From: Paracoccaceae bacterium
GTDB taxonomy: Bacteria; Pseudomonadota; Alphaproteobacteria; Rhodobacterales; Rhodobacteraceae
Assembly: GCA_024742575.1 (NCBI GenBank)
Contig: JANSYF010000001.1
Span: 1 to 64,000, forward strand
Direction of reading: 5' to 3'
DNA length: 64,000 nucleotides
This document shows positions 1-9,689 of the stretch, piece by piece. Position 1 is the stretch's first letter. Each line of letters starts with the position of its first letter. The notes beneath the pieces are model-generated. The model did not search any database. It was given only the letters and a program-made list of their open reading frames with translations, and had not been told where the DNA came from. Made by a program: the position numbers and the translations under genes.

Positions 1-640
<640 letters not shown>

Positions 641-685
641 TCACCTGACACGGGCGAAGTTGACGTGTCACGCCCCAACGTCACG

Positions 686-1867
686 TCACGGCCTGTCGTA
701 TTCCGCCGCGTGACGCCCGGCCCAAAGCCCTGTCGCGAAACACGCGGTCAGCAGATAGCCCCCCGTGGGCGCATCCCAATCCAGCATCTCACCCGCGCAG
801 AACGTACCGGGCCGGCCCTTAAGCATGAGCGTGTCGTCAAGCGCATCAAAGGACACCCCCCCTGCGGTCGAGATGGCTTCGTCCATCGGGCGCAACCCGG
901 CATGGCGGATGGGAAGCGACTTGATCACCTGCGCGAGTGCGATTGGATCATCCGGCAATGGATGCACAAACTCCCGCAAAATGGCCTGAGCAGCGGGAGA
1001 TAGCTTCAACACTCGCCGCAAATGGTTCGACAGGCTGGCCTTGCCCTTGGGCTTCGCAAGACGGTCGGACACCACCTCAAGGCTTAGGTCGGGTAGCAGG
1101 TCCAACGTCAAAGCAGCCCCTTCACGCAAAGACGGGGCCAGCGGATAAACCCCGCCACCCTCAAGTCCACGCTGGGAGATCACCACCTCGCCGCGCGAGA
1201 CCTGAACGCCCGCGTGCAGGGCGATGCCTTTTAGCGGAGCGCCAAAATGGCGGACTATGTGATCGGACCACTCCATCACCAGCCCCACATTGGACGACTG
1301 AAACGGCGTGACTTCGATCCCATTCGCTGCGAAACGTTCTGCCCATTGCCCGTCGGACCCCAGCCGCGCCCAGCTTGCGCCGCCCAGCGCAAACACCGTG
1401 ACGCGCGGGGTCAAAACACGCGCGCCTTCTGGTGTTTCGAAATGATGGATGTTGCGTTCCCAATCGACCCAACGCCAACGGGTGTGCCGTTCAAGACCCA
1501 ACGCGTCCAGCCGTGCCAGCCATGCGCGCAGCATGGGCGACGCTTTCATCGCATGGGGAAACAGCCGCCCGGTCGATCCGGTGAAGGTGGTTTGTCCAAG
1601 ACCTTCGGTCCACACCTTGACCTCATCCGGCCCAAACGCCTTGAGACAGGCGCGCATGGTGGGATGCAGCCCTTCGCCGTACGACGCCAGAAACGGCCCG
1701 AACGCCTGCATCTTGGTCAGGTTCAACCCCGACTTCCCCGCCATCAGGAACTTGCGGCCAATGGACGGTTTCGCCTCGACCAGAGTGACCACTCGCCCTG
1801 CCTTTAACAGCGCCTCGGCCGCCATCAGGCCAGCAGGCCCGCCTCCGATGACCAGCGCATCCGTCAC
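686..1867 (-). CDS. FAD-dependent oxidoreductase, HI0933/TIGR03862-like flavoprotein
   Basis: ORF 393 aa; N-terminal GGGPAGLMAAE dinucleotide-binding motif, GRKFLMAGKSGLNLT. Confidence 0.85.
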   Translation of the reverse strand: MTDALVIGGGPAGLMAAEALLKAGRVVTLVEAKPSIGRKFLMAGKSGLNLTKMQAFGPFLASYGEGLHPTMRACLKAFGPDEVKVWTEGLGQTTFTGSTGRLFPHAMKASPMLRAWLARLDALGLERHTRWRWVDWERNIHHFETPEGARVLTPRVTVFALGGASWARLGSDGQWAERFAANGIEVTPFQSSNVGLVMEWSDHIVRHFGAPLKGIALHAGVQVSRGEVVISQRGLEGGGVYPLAPSLREGAALTLDLLPDLSLEVVSDRLAKPKGKASLSNHLRRVLKLSPAAQAILREFVHPLPDDPIALAQVIKSLPIRHAGLRPMDEAISTAGGVSFDALDDTLMLKGRPGTFCAGEMLDWDAPTGGYLLTACFATGLWAGRHAAEYDRP

Positions 1868-3192
1868 TCTTTCAGGGGTGCGTTGCGCAGTTCAACAACA
1901 CGGTGGGGATAGGGGATTTCGATATTGTGCTCTTTCAGCGCGTTCCAAATCAGGAACAACACATCCGAGGCGTATTTGTTCTTGCCATCGTCAATGCCAT
2001 TCACCCAGAACTCTACGCCAAAGTCGATGCCGCTGTCACCGAACCCGCGCAGTTCCACATCGGGCGGTTCGGGGGATTGCAGCACGCCGGGATGCTTTGA
2101 GACCGCGTCTACGATGATGTCAGGCACCAGATTGATGTCGGTGTCATAACTGACCGAGAACGCCACATCGAGCCGGTTGGCGCTGCCCTGATCGGAATAA
2201 TTGATCACGCGGGTGGTGATGAAATCCTCGTTCGGCACCACGATCCATCGCCCGTCAAAGGTTTCAAGGATCATCGCGCGGGCGGTGGTTTTGACGATGG
2301 TGCCCGCCTCGCCATTGTCGAGTTCGACATAGTCGCCGACCGTCGCCTGCCCTTCCAAGAGCAGGATCACACCCGAGATGTAATTCGACGCGATCTTTTG
2401 AAGGCCAAAGCCCAGACCCACACCAATGGCGCCACCCAAAACAGCAAGCGAGGTGAGCGGCACACCCATAATGTTCATCAACAGAACGAAGGCGACGCCA
2501 AAGATCAAAAGCTCTGCTGCTTTGGCCGCCAGCTGCCTTGTGGCAGGGCGCATCTCTTCCTGTTTGTTGATATAGGCGGCCGATTGATCGTTTGACCAGC
2601 GCCCCAACCAGAACAACAGCGACCCGGCGATCACACCGCGCAGCAGCGCCATGACGGAGAACGAGATGTTTCCCAGCGAAAGGATTGTGTTGGTCAGACG
2701 TTCGGTCAGTAGATCGAGCAGCCCCACAGCATAGAGAGCCACAACAGGCAACAGAACGTAGCGGCCCAGCAATTTCAGGAACGGATCAGTGATGATGTCC
2801 CGCACAAGCACGCGCGCTGCCAGAAAAAGGAACACACCCTTGCCGAACGCGATGACCGTGCCGGTTCCAAACACTCCGCGCGTGACCTGTTCGCCAATCG
2901 CCGCGAACACGTACGCCAGCACTGGCAGCAGCAGCGGCACCGTCAACAACAACATGCGGCGCATTCTGGACAGGATCGAAGTGCTGTCCTCGGGGGGGAT
3001 GAACACGCGTGTCAGCGTCGGGCGCAAGCGCCGCGTCAGGATCACGGCGACGAAATAAGCCAGAATAAGCAGCGCGAATTGCGACCACGCCGCCGGGGAC
3101 AACAGCCACCCCAACGCGATCTCGTAACCCTGGATCGCGAAAGCCACAGCTTTCTGGACGATGGGCGGTTGCGCCGACAGATCCCAATCCAT
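1864..3192 (-). CDS. Mechanosensitive ion channel family protein (MscS-type)
   Basis: Multi-TM N-terminus then GGAIGVGLGFGLQKIASNYISG...VGDYVELDNGEAGTIVKT; start chosen at internal Met (MDWDLSAQPP). Confidence 0.85.
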   Translation of the reverse strand: MDWDLSAQPPIVQKAVAFAIQGYEIALGWLLSPAAWSQFALLILAYFVAVILTRRLRPTLTRVFIPPEDSTSILSRMRRMLLLTVPLLLPVLAYVFAAIGEQVTRGVFGTGTVIAFGKGVFLFLAARVLVRDIITDPFLKLLGRYVLLPVVALYAVGLLDLLTERLTNTILSLGNISFSVMALLRGVIAGSLLFWLGRWSNDQSAAYINKQEEMRPATRQLAAKAAELLIFGVAFVLLMNIMGVPLTSLAVLGGAIGVGLGFGLQKIASNYISGVILLLEGQATVGDYVELDNGEAGTIVKTTARAMILETFDGRWIVVPNEDFITTRVINYSDQGSANRLDVAFSVSYDTDINLVPDIIVDAVSKHPGVLQSPEPPDVELRGFGDSGIDFGVEFWVNGIDDGKNKYASDVLFLIWNALKEHNIEIPYPHRVVELRNAPLKE

Positions 3193-3283
3193 GACGATTC
3201 CCTTGATTTTTCGCCGTTGTGTTTCAGCTAGATGCCTTGACCCACGCGCCAGCACAAGCCTCGCGGACCGGAGACCTGCCGCT

Positions 3284-3604
3284 GTGACCGACACTGATCC
3301 GATTTGCCCTTTGTGTTTGCGCCCCATTCCTAAGGGCGTGAAGCAAAGTCAACACCACCTGATCCCCAAGCTGAAAGGTGGCAAAGGTGGGCCAACCATC
3401 CTTGTGCATCACATCTGCCATCAGGAGATTCACGCCACGCTGACCGAAGCGGAACTGGCGCGGGCGTTTAACACGCCCGACACGTTGCGGGCGCATCCAC
3501 AGCTTGCCGGGTTCTTTGAGTGGGTTTCCAAGCGGCCACCCGAGTTTCATGCACGTGGGCGCAGCAGCCTGCGCAAGCAAAGGTCGCGTAAACGCAAGAG
3601 ATAG
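3284..3604 (+). CDS. HNH endonuclease family protein
   Basis: CPLCLRPIP...QHHLIPKLKGG...VHHICHQEIHA; GTG start inferred. Confidence 0.7.
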   Translation: MTDTDPICPLCLRPIPKGVKQSQHHLIPKLKGGKGGPTILVHHICHQEIHATLTEAELARAFNTPDTLRAHPQLAGFFEWVSKRPPEFHARGRSSLRKQRSRKRKR

Positions 3605-3744
3605 GGCCGGATCGGACCCATTAAAGGTTTGTTAACCAGCGCTCCAATGCGTGCATATACGCGCAAAATATGCGCATTTTGTGATTATTGTGCAAATTTA
3701 CATATTACCTATCTTGAGGCTGAAAGATAGACAGGAGCACCGAG

Positions 3745-4683
3745 ATGAGTTGGAACCCAGCCCTAGATCCGCATTGCCCCACCGGAGATCAGGTGGACGC
3801 CATCGAGACCGTTATCATCCCGCGCGCACGCGATCTGGGTGGATTCGAAGTGCGACGTGCGCTGCCTGCGCCACGTCGCCAGATGGTTGGGCCGTTTATT
3901 TTCTTCGACCAGATGGGGCCTGCGGAGTTCCTGCCGACCAAGGGGCTGGACGTACGGCCACATCCGCATATCGGGTTGGCGACGATTTCGTATCTGTATC
4001 GGGGTCGGATGCATCACCGCGACAGTCTGGGCACCGATGCGTGGATTGAACCGGGTGCGGTAAACTGGATGGTGGCGGGGCATGGGATCACGCATTCGGA
4101 ACGCATAGACGACGAAACGCAGACCGATCCGATGCCGTTTTTCGGAATCCAGACATGGGTCGCCTTGCCCAAGGATCACGAGGACCGCGCGCCAGAGTTC
4201 GAGCATGCGCCGGTGGAGGCGTTGCCGTTCCTTGAGGGCGAAGGGAAATCCGTGCGGCTGATCCTTGGCGATGCGTGGGGCGAACGTGCTCCGGTCAAGA
4301 CCGCGTCCGAGATGTTCTATGCCGATGCGGTGCTTGAGGCGCGGGCGGCCATTCCGTTGCCCGACAATCACGAGGATCGCGGGGTGTATGTCGTGGAAGG
4401 ATCAGTGACAATTGCGGGGGAAACCTATGAGGCGGGGCGGATGATGGTGTTCCGTCCGGGAGACAATCTGTCATTGCAGGCTGGGCCGATGGGCGCGCGG
4501 GTGATGCTTCTGGGTGGGGAAACGCTGGAAGGGTCGCGGTATATCTGGTGGAACTTCGTGGCGTCTTCACAGGAGCGCATCGAAGAGGCCAAGGAGGCGT
4601 GGCGTGCCGGAGATTGGGCGTCCGGGCGGTTCCATTTGCCGCCGGGGGACGATGCGGAGTTCATCCCGTTGCCGGATCGGTAA
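3745..4683 (+). CDS. Pirin family protein
   Basis: FIFFDQMGPAEF...RPHPHIGLATISYLYRGRMHHRDSLG...; 312 aa. Confidence 0.9.
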   Translation: MSWNPALDPHCPTGDQVDAIETVIIPRARDLGGFEVRRALPAPRRQMVGPFIFFDQMGPAEFLPTKGLDVRPHPHIGLATISYLYRGRMHHRDSLGTDAWIEPGAVNWMVAGHGITHSERIDDETQTDPMPFFGIQTWVALPKDHEDRAPEFEHAPVEALPFLEGEGKSVRLILGDAWGERAPVKTASEMFYADAVLEARAAIPLPDNHEDRGVYVVEGSVTIAGETYEAGRMMVFRPGDNLSLQAGPMGARVMLLGGETLEGSRYIWWNFVASSQERIEEAKEAWRAGDWASGRFHLPPGDDAEFIPLPDR

Positions 4684-4714
4684 GACTATTTGACGTCGTC
4701 GGGGCAAGAGCTGA

Positions 4715-5329
4715 AGACCCACGCCACCACCTTCAGACCTGCATCGCATTATTGGTGAGGGGGAACTGGTCGCAACCCATTCGACCTACTACAATTTTGG
4801 TCCGAAACCGATGGTGGCCTTCGATGTGTTTCGCATTGAAAGTGGCAGGATTGCTGAGCATTGGGATAATCTGATCCCGTTGCGTGACGCACCGAACCTT
4901 GCTGGGCGAACACAGATAGATGGTTCCATCGAGGTGACGGACCTTAATGAAACGGAAGCGAACAAGGCGCTGGTGATTGACCTGCTAGAGCGCATGTTCA
5001 TCGGCGGTGAACAGCTCGATATCACTCAATTCATCAACCCCGCGCGATATCTGCAGCACAACCCAGATGCCGGGGACGGCTTGGACGGCCTACAGGCCTT
5101 GATGCAGGCCAATGCCGCCGCGGGCATGAAGATGCGATACGATGAGATTGGTATCGTCGTGGCGGAGGGTAATTTTGTCCTGACTGGTGCATCCGGCGCA
5201 TTGGGCGAGCAACCCACCGCATTCTACGATCTTTGGCGTCTTGAAGACGGTCTAATCGTCGAACACTGGGACATCATCGCCCCGATCCAGACAGAGAACT
5301 TGCCCGAGGGATACCCCGGAAAGTTTTGA
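4715..5329 (+). pseudogene. 5'-truncated tandem SnoaL/NTF2-like protein
   Basis: Homologous-looking reading continues upstream of the first ATG (..LHRIIGEGELVATHSTYYNFGPKPMVAFDVFR) to an in-frame stop at 4712-4714; N-terminal half of the first domain missing. Confidence 0.55.
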
Positions 5330-5372
5330 CGGCCGAAGCCGTTACACAGAACCCAAAAACGGAGCGCGCTTG

Positions 5373-5789
5373 ATGTCGGATCAAACCTATCCAAAGTGGA
5401 TTTATTATTACCTGTGCTTTGTGACCGTCGTCTCGGTGGTATTTGCCATCATTATCTACGTCAATCCCGCAGCGATGTGGGGGCATTGGCGGGCAGCAGA
5501 GGCCGAAGGCGCTTTTGATCTGGTCGGGCCCGCTGGCTTGTTCTGTGCCCGCAATCTTGGGACCGCGGCCATGGGTGTCTATGTCTTGATCCATAGGTCA
5601 CGGCCCATGATGGAAGCCTTCTTGGTTTTTCGCATCGTCGTTGACCTACTTGACGGGACACATGCACTTTTTGGCGGGCACACACCTATAATCTTTATCG
5701 GCTTCAGCACAGCAGCACTGGAAATGATCATGTTCATTCGTCTGAAGCGGTTTGGTAGAGCCGGTTCTTTCGACGTAAAAACGGAGTAG
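5373..5789 (+). CDS. Small integral membrane protein of unknown function
   Basis: ~138 aa with several hydrophobic segments. Confidence 0.6.
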   Translation: MSDQTYPKWIYYYLCFVTVVSVVFAIIIYVNPAAMWGHWRAAEAEGAFDLVGPAGLFCARNLGTAAMGVYVLIHRSRPMMEAFLVFRIVVDLLDGTHALFGGHTPIIFIGFSTAALEMIMFIRLKRFGRAGSFDVKTE

Positions 5790-5971
5790 TCGACACGCAG
5801 CTCTAGCGCAGCATCCAACACCAATGGGATGTACCGGCGGCGCTGCGCACCGATGTCGACAGTTCAAATATTGGCCAACGACGAAGTCTACCGTGTGATC
5901 AGTTTTGTCGTGCGGGTGGAAAAGTACAAAAAGCGGAAGCCTAAATTCGACGTGCCAGAGTTGATCCGTTT

Positions 5972-6619
5972 TTAATTCTTGAGCCCGGCAATCAACTGCT
6001 GGAACTTTTCGCCTTGGACTGTCACGTGGGCGCGCAGCAACTTGGCGGCCAGTTCGGAGTCTCCTGTCTTCAGCGCTTGGATAATCTCGTCATGTTCAGC
6101 GAGAGATTGGGCCATGCGGCCGCGAAACCGGAGTTGAACGCGCCGGTACGGCTTTAATCGATTCTGCAAGCGCAAGGCTTCGCCCAGCAAATAGGAGTTT
6201 GTGGCACCTCGATAGATCTCCTGATGGAAGATCTCATTTTCATGGTAGTATTCTGCGGCATCTTCTTTTTCGACGGCATCCCTGCATCTGCGATTGGCAT
6301 CGCTTAGGCGCTCTAGACCTTCATCGGTCATTCTAGCCGCCGCGAAACGACCGCAGGCGGCTTCTAGTTCCGCCATGGTTTCAAACATTTCTAGCAATTC
6401 TACCGGGCCTGGTTGGCGGATGAAAACGCCTCGGCGCGGAATTTGTTCAGCCATGCCGGACATTACAAGTCGCTGCAGTGCTTCCCGAACAGGGGTCCGC
6501 GACACACTGAACTGTTCCGCGAGTCTGATCTCATCAAGTCTTTCGCCGTCCTTGTATTCCCCTTGGAATACAAGCTGTTCCAGCGACTCCGCGATTTGAT
6601 CTGCCCGTTTCAATCCCAT
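5972..6619 (-). CDS. GntR family regulator, FCD domain (MatR/GtrA-like)
   Basis: RLDEIRLAEQFSVSRTPVREALQRLVMSGMAEQIPRRGVFIRQP; divergent from TRAP/malonate genes. Confidence 0.85.
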   Translation of the reverse strand: MGLKRADQIAESLEQLVFQGEYKDGERLDEIRLAEQFSVSRTPVREALQRLVMSGMAEQIPRRGVFIRQPGPVELLEMFETMAELEAACGRFAAARMTDEGLERLSDANRRCRDAVEKEDAAEYYHENEIFHQEIYRGATNSYLLGEALRLQNRLKPYRRVQLRFRGRMAQSLAEHDEIIQALKTGDSELAAKLLRAHVTVQGEKFQQLIAGLKN

Positions 6620-6666
6620 AAAGATTTCATACTACAATTACCCAATGGAGCGCAAGGTATTGATTT

Positions 6667-6676
6667 TTGTATACAA
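6667..6676. promoter_or_regulatory. Palindrome TTGTATACAA, candidate GntR/MatR operator
   Basis: Exact 10-bp palindrome in the divergent intergenic region between the GntR gene and dctP. Confidence 0.6.
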
Positions 6677-6759
6677 GAATGTTGACTGGTGATGCAAAGG
6701 GGGCAATGGTGGGTCATTGCCGAACCTGAGGTGAGTCGGCTTACAAATGGGAGGACACC

Positions 6760-7749
6760 ATGAAAATGAAATTTCTTACGACTGTCGCCATGGTTGCAGC
6801 TATGGGTATCGGTTCGGTCGCGAACGCCAAAGAACTTCGTCTGTCGCATCAGTGGTCAACACAGGACATACGCAACCAAGTCGCGCAGATTGTTGCTGAT
6901 GAGGTTGCCGCAGCCGACGTCGATCTTGAAATCAAGATTTTCGGATCAAGATCACTCTTCAAACCACGCGAGCAATATCGCCCCTTAAGCCGTGGCCAGC
7001 TGGACATGACGGTCTTGCCGCTGAGCTATGCTGGCGGGCAACAACCTGCCTTCAACCTTACGCTGATGCCTGGCTTGGTGAAGAACCACGACCACGCCGC
7101 CCGTCTGAGCAATTCTCCGTACATGGAAGCCCTCGAAGAAAAGATGGCAGAAGATGATGTGATGGTGCTGGTTCACGGCTACTTGGCCGGTGGCTTTGTC
7201 GGCAAGGACAAGTGCATCACCAAGCCTGCCGATGTTGACGGCCTTCAGACGCGGGCTGCTGGGAAGGCCTTCGAACAGATGCTTGCCGGTGCGAATGCAT
7301 CGATCACATCGATGGCGTCGTCCGAGATCTACAACGCGATGCAGACCGGCATTCTGAATGCCGCAAATACATCGTCTTCCTCGTTCGTTTCCTATCGGAT
7401 CTACGAGCAAGCCGCCTGCTACACGCCAGCTACTGACGACGTTGCACTGTGGTTCATGTATCAGCCTTTGCTGATGAACAAATCAACCTTCGAAGGTCTG
7501 AGCGCTGAACAGCAAGAGGCCTTGTTGGCCGCGGCGGAAAAAGCCGAGGCCTACTATCTCGAAGAAGCAAAGAAGCAGGACGCCGCTTCTGTCGAGGTCT
7601 TTGAAAAGGCGGGTGTGGAGATCGCACAAATGTCGGCGGAAGACTTCGCGGAATGGCGCGCACTGGCGCAGGAAACTTCCTACAAAGCGTTTGTCGAGGA
7701 TGTTCCAGACGGCCAGGCATTGCTGGATATGGCTCTCGCCGTCGAGTAA
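6760..7749 (+). CDS. dctP: TRAP transporter substrate-binding protein DctP
   Basis: Signal peptide, ELRLSHQW..., DctP-type sequence; followed by dctQ and dctM. Confidence 0.9.
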   Translation: MKMKFLTTVAMVAAMGIGSVANAKELRLSHQWSTQDIRNQVAQIVADEVAAADVDLEIKIFGSRSLFKPREQYRPLSRGQLDMTVLPLSYAGGQQPAFNLTLMPGLVKNHDHAARLSNSPYMEALEEKMAEDDVMVLVHGYLAGGFVGKDKCITKPADVDGLQTRAAGKAFEQMLAGANASITSMASSEIYNAMQTGILNAANTSSSSFVSYRIYEQAACYTPATDDVALWFMYQPLLMNKSTFEGLSAEQQEALLAAAEKAEAYYLEEAKKQDAASVEVFEKAGVEIAQMSAEDFAEWRALAQETSYKAFVEDVPDGQALLDMALAVE

Positions 7750-7760
7750 GTCCGCCAAAG

Positions 7761-7785
7761 GCGACTGCCCACAAGTGGCAGTCGC
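7761..7785 (+). promoter_or_regulatory. Intercistronic stem-loop between dctP and dctQ
   Basis: GCGACTGCC-CACAAGT-GGCAGTCGC, perfect 9-bp stem. Confidence 0.7.
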
Positions 7786-7824
7786 TAAACATTAAATTCC
7801 CAAATCCATGGAAGGAAAGCTGAC

Positions 7825-8373
7825 ATGGCTGGCCAAAGCTCAGCCGTCACATCGCGCACGGGTAATAACCCCTTTTTGCGCGGTGTAGCGGCCCTCTCTA
7901 CCCTAGCCGGTTGGTGCTCTGCGGCCATGATTGTTGCTGCCGTCGCTATCACCTGCCAAATGATTTTCGTACGTTTCGTTTTGAACCAATCGACCGTTTG
8001 GCAGACAGAAGCTGTCGTTTATCTGGCCATTGGTGCCACATTGATTGGGCTGCCTTATGTGCAGCGACTTCGCGGACACGTTAACGTCGACCTAATCCCG
8101 CTAGCATTGTCCAAAACCGCTCGGTTTTACATGTATCTGCTCACTATGGCGCTTTCGATTTCGATCGTCGCTATCGTTCTGTTTTATGGGTACGAGCACT
8201 GGCACCTTACCTACGAGCGCAACTGGAAATCGGATACAATCTGGGCTGTCCGACTCTGGATCCCCTATCTCTCAATTCCTGTTGGGTTTGGCCTGCTCTT
8301 GCTTCAGCTTATCGCTGATTTGGTCGCCGTCCTCTTGAAAATTGACACTCCGTTTGGCTTGGAGGACGTGTAA
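7825..8373 (+). CDS. dctQ: TRAP transporter small permease DctQ
   Basis: Four hydrophobic segments; location between dctP and dctM. Confidence 0.85.
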   Translation: MAGQSSAVTSRTGNNPFLRGVAALSTLAGWCSAAMIVAAVAITCQMIFVRFVLNQSTVWQTEAVVYLAIGATLIGLPYVQRLRGHVNVDLIPLALSKTARFYMYLLTMALSISIVAIVLFYGYEHWHLTYERNWKSDTIWAVRLWIPYLSIPVGFGLLLLQLIADLVAVLLKIDTPFGLEDV

Positions 8374-9689
8374 TGGATCCGATCCTACTTGGTGGCATCG
8401 TCGCGATCGCGACAATCATGGTGCTTTTCTCCGGCGTTTCTGTTGCACTCGGACTGCTGATCGTTTCAGCTGGTTTCTTGCTGATCTTCGATGGTCTGCG
8501 CTCGCTTGAGCTGATCCCCGAGATTCTTTTTGGTAAGCTCGACAACTTTGCGCTCCTGTCGATCCCGATGTTTATCATCATGGGTTCGTCAATTGCATCG
8601 ACCAGAGCAGGTGCCGACCTTTACGAAGCCCTTGAACGTTGGCTGACCCGCGTGCCTGGCGGTTTGGTGATCTCCAACTTGGGTGCCTGCGCGCTGTTTG
8701 CGGCGATGTCCGGGTCCAGCCCGGCCACTTGTGCTGCGATTGGTAAAATGGGCATCCCCGAGATGCGCAAGCGTGGCTATCCCGATGGTGTGGCGGCGGG
8801 TTCCATCGCGGCAGGCGGGACACTGGGCATCCTGATCCCGCCATCTGTGACGATGATCGTCTACGGTATTGCAACGGAAACTTCGATTGGCCGCCTGTTT
8901 CTTGCTGGCGTTTTGCCGGGCCTTTTGCTTGTGGCGCTTTTTATGGCGTGGTCGCTCTATTCAACGTGGAGGTCGGGCGACAAGCAGTTGTTGTCAGCAG
9001 GTAATTACACTTGGAAAGAGAAGTTCGAAATCCTACCGCGTGTTTTGCCTTTTTTAGCGATCATTGTCGGCGTTCTCTACGCCATGTATGGCGGCATCGC
9101 GACACCCTCTGAGACGGCTGCAGTTGGCGCACTTCTTTGCCTGCTTATCGCCATGATCATCTACAAGCTGTGGAACCCCAAGGACCTTTGGTTAGTTCTG
9201 CGGGACAGCACCAAGGAAAGCGTGATGATCATGTTCATCATAGCAGCCGCTGGTGTGTTCTCATACATGCTGTCGAGCCTGTTCATCACGCAAGCGATTG
9301 CGGAATGGATCGGGACTTTGGACGTAAACCGCTGGGTGCTGATGACCTTTGTCATGCTGTTCCTTTTGGTTGCTGGGTTCTTCTTGCCGCCGGTGGCTGT
9401 GATCCTGATGGCTGCGCCAATCCTATTACCGATCATCACAACAGCCGGTTTCGATCCGATCTGGTTCGCGGTTGTTCTGACGATCAACATGGAGATTGGA
9501 CTCATATCGCCACCGGTGGGCTTGAACCTTTACGTGATCAACGGCATCGCACCGGATATCTCGCTCAAGACCATTCTGAAAGGGTCGCTACCGTTTGTTG
9601 CCTGCATGGTGATCGCCATCATCCTGCTCTGCTTCTTTCCTGGCATTGCGACATGGTTGCCTGACTTCGTGATGGGGGAAGCGGTATGA
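8373..9689 (+). CDS. dctM: TRAP transporter large permease DctM
   Basis: DctM-type: LSIPMFIIMGSSIASTRAGADLYE...GGTLGILIPPSVTMIVYG. Confidence 0.92.
   Translation: MDPILLGGIVAIATIMVLFSGVSVALGLLIVSAGFLLIFDGLRSLELIPEILFGKLDNFALLSIPMFIIMGSSIASTRAGADLYEALERWLTRVPGGLVISNLGACALFAAMSGSSPATCAAIGKMGIPEMRKRGYPDGVAAGSIAAGGTLGILIPPSVTMIVYGIATETSIGRLFLAGVLPGLLLVALFMAWSLYSTWRSGDKQLLSAGNYTWKEKFEILPRVLPFLAIIVGVLYAMYGGIATPSETAAVGALLCLLIAMIIYKLWNPKDLWLVLRDSTKESVMIMFIIAAAGVFSYMLSSLFITQAIAEWIGTLDVNRWVLMTFVMLFLLVAGFFLPPVAVILMAAPILLPIITTAGFDPIWFAVVLTINMEIGLISPPVGLNLYVINGIAPDISLKTILKGSLPFVACMVIAIILLCFFPGIATWLPDFVMGEAV

Noticed and set aside
647-669. Weak inverted repeat TGACACG...CGTGTCA between the first two genes
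   Set aside because: Only 7-bp arms with a long spacer in GC-rich sequence; not distinguishable from chance
5821-5974. Short ORF ...ANDEVYRVISFVVRVEKYKKRKPKFDVPELIRF
   Set aside because: About 50 codons, no recognisable family or clear RBS, next to decayed sequence; cannot be supported as a gene
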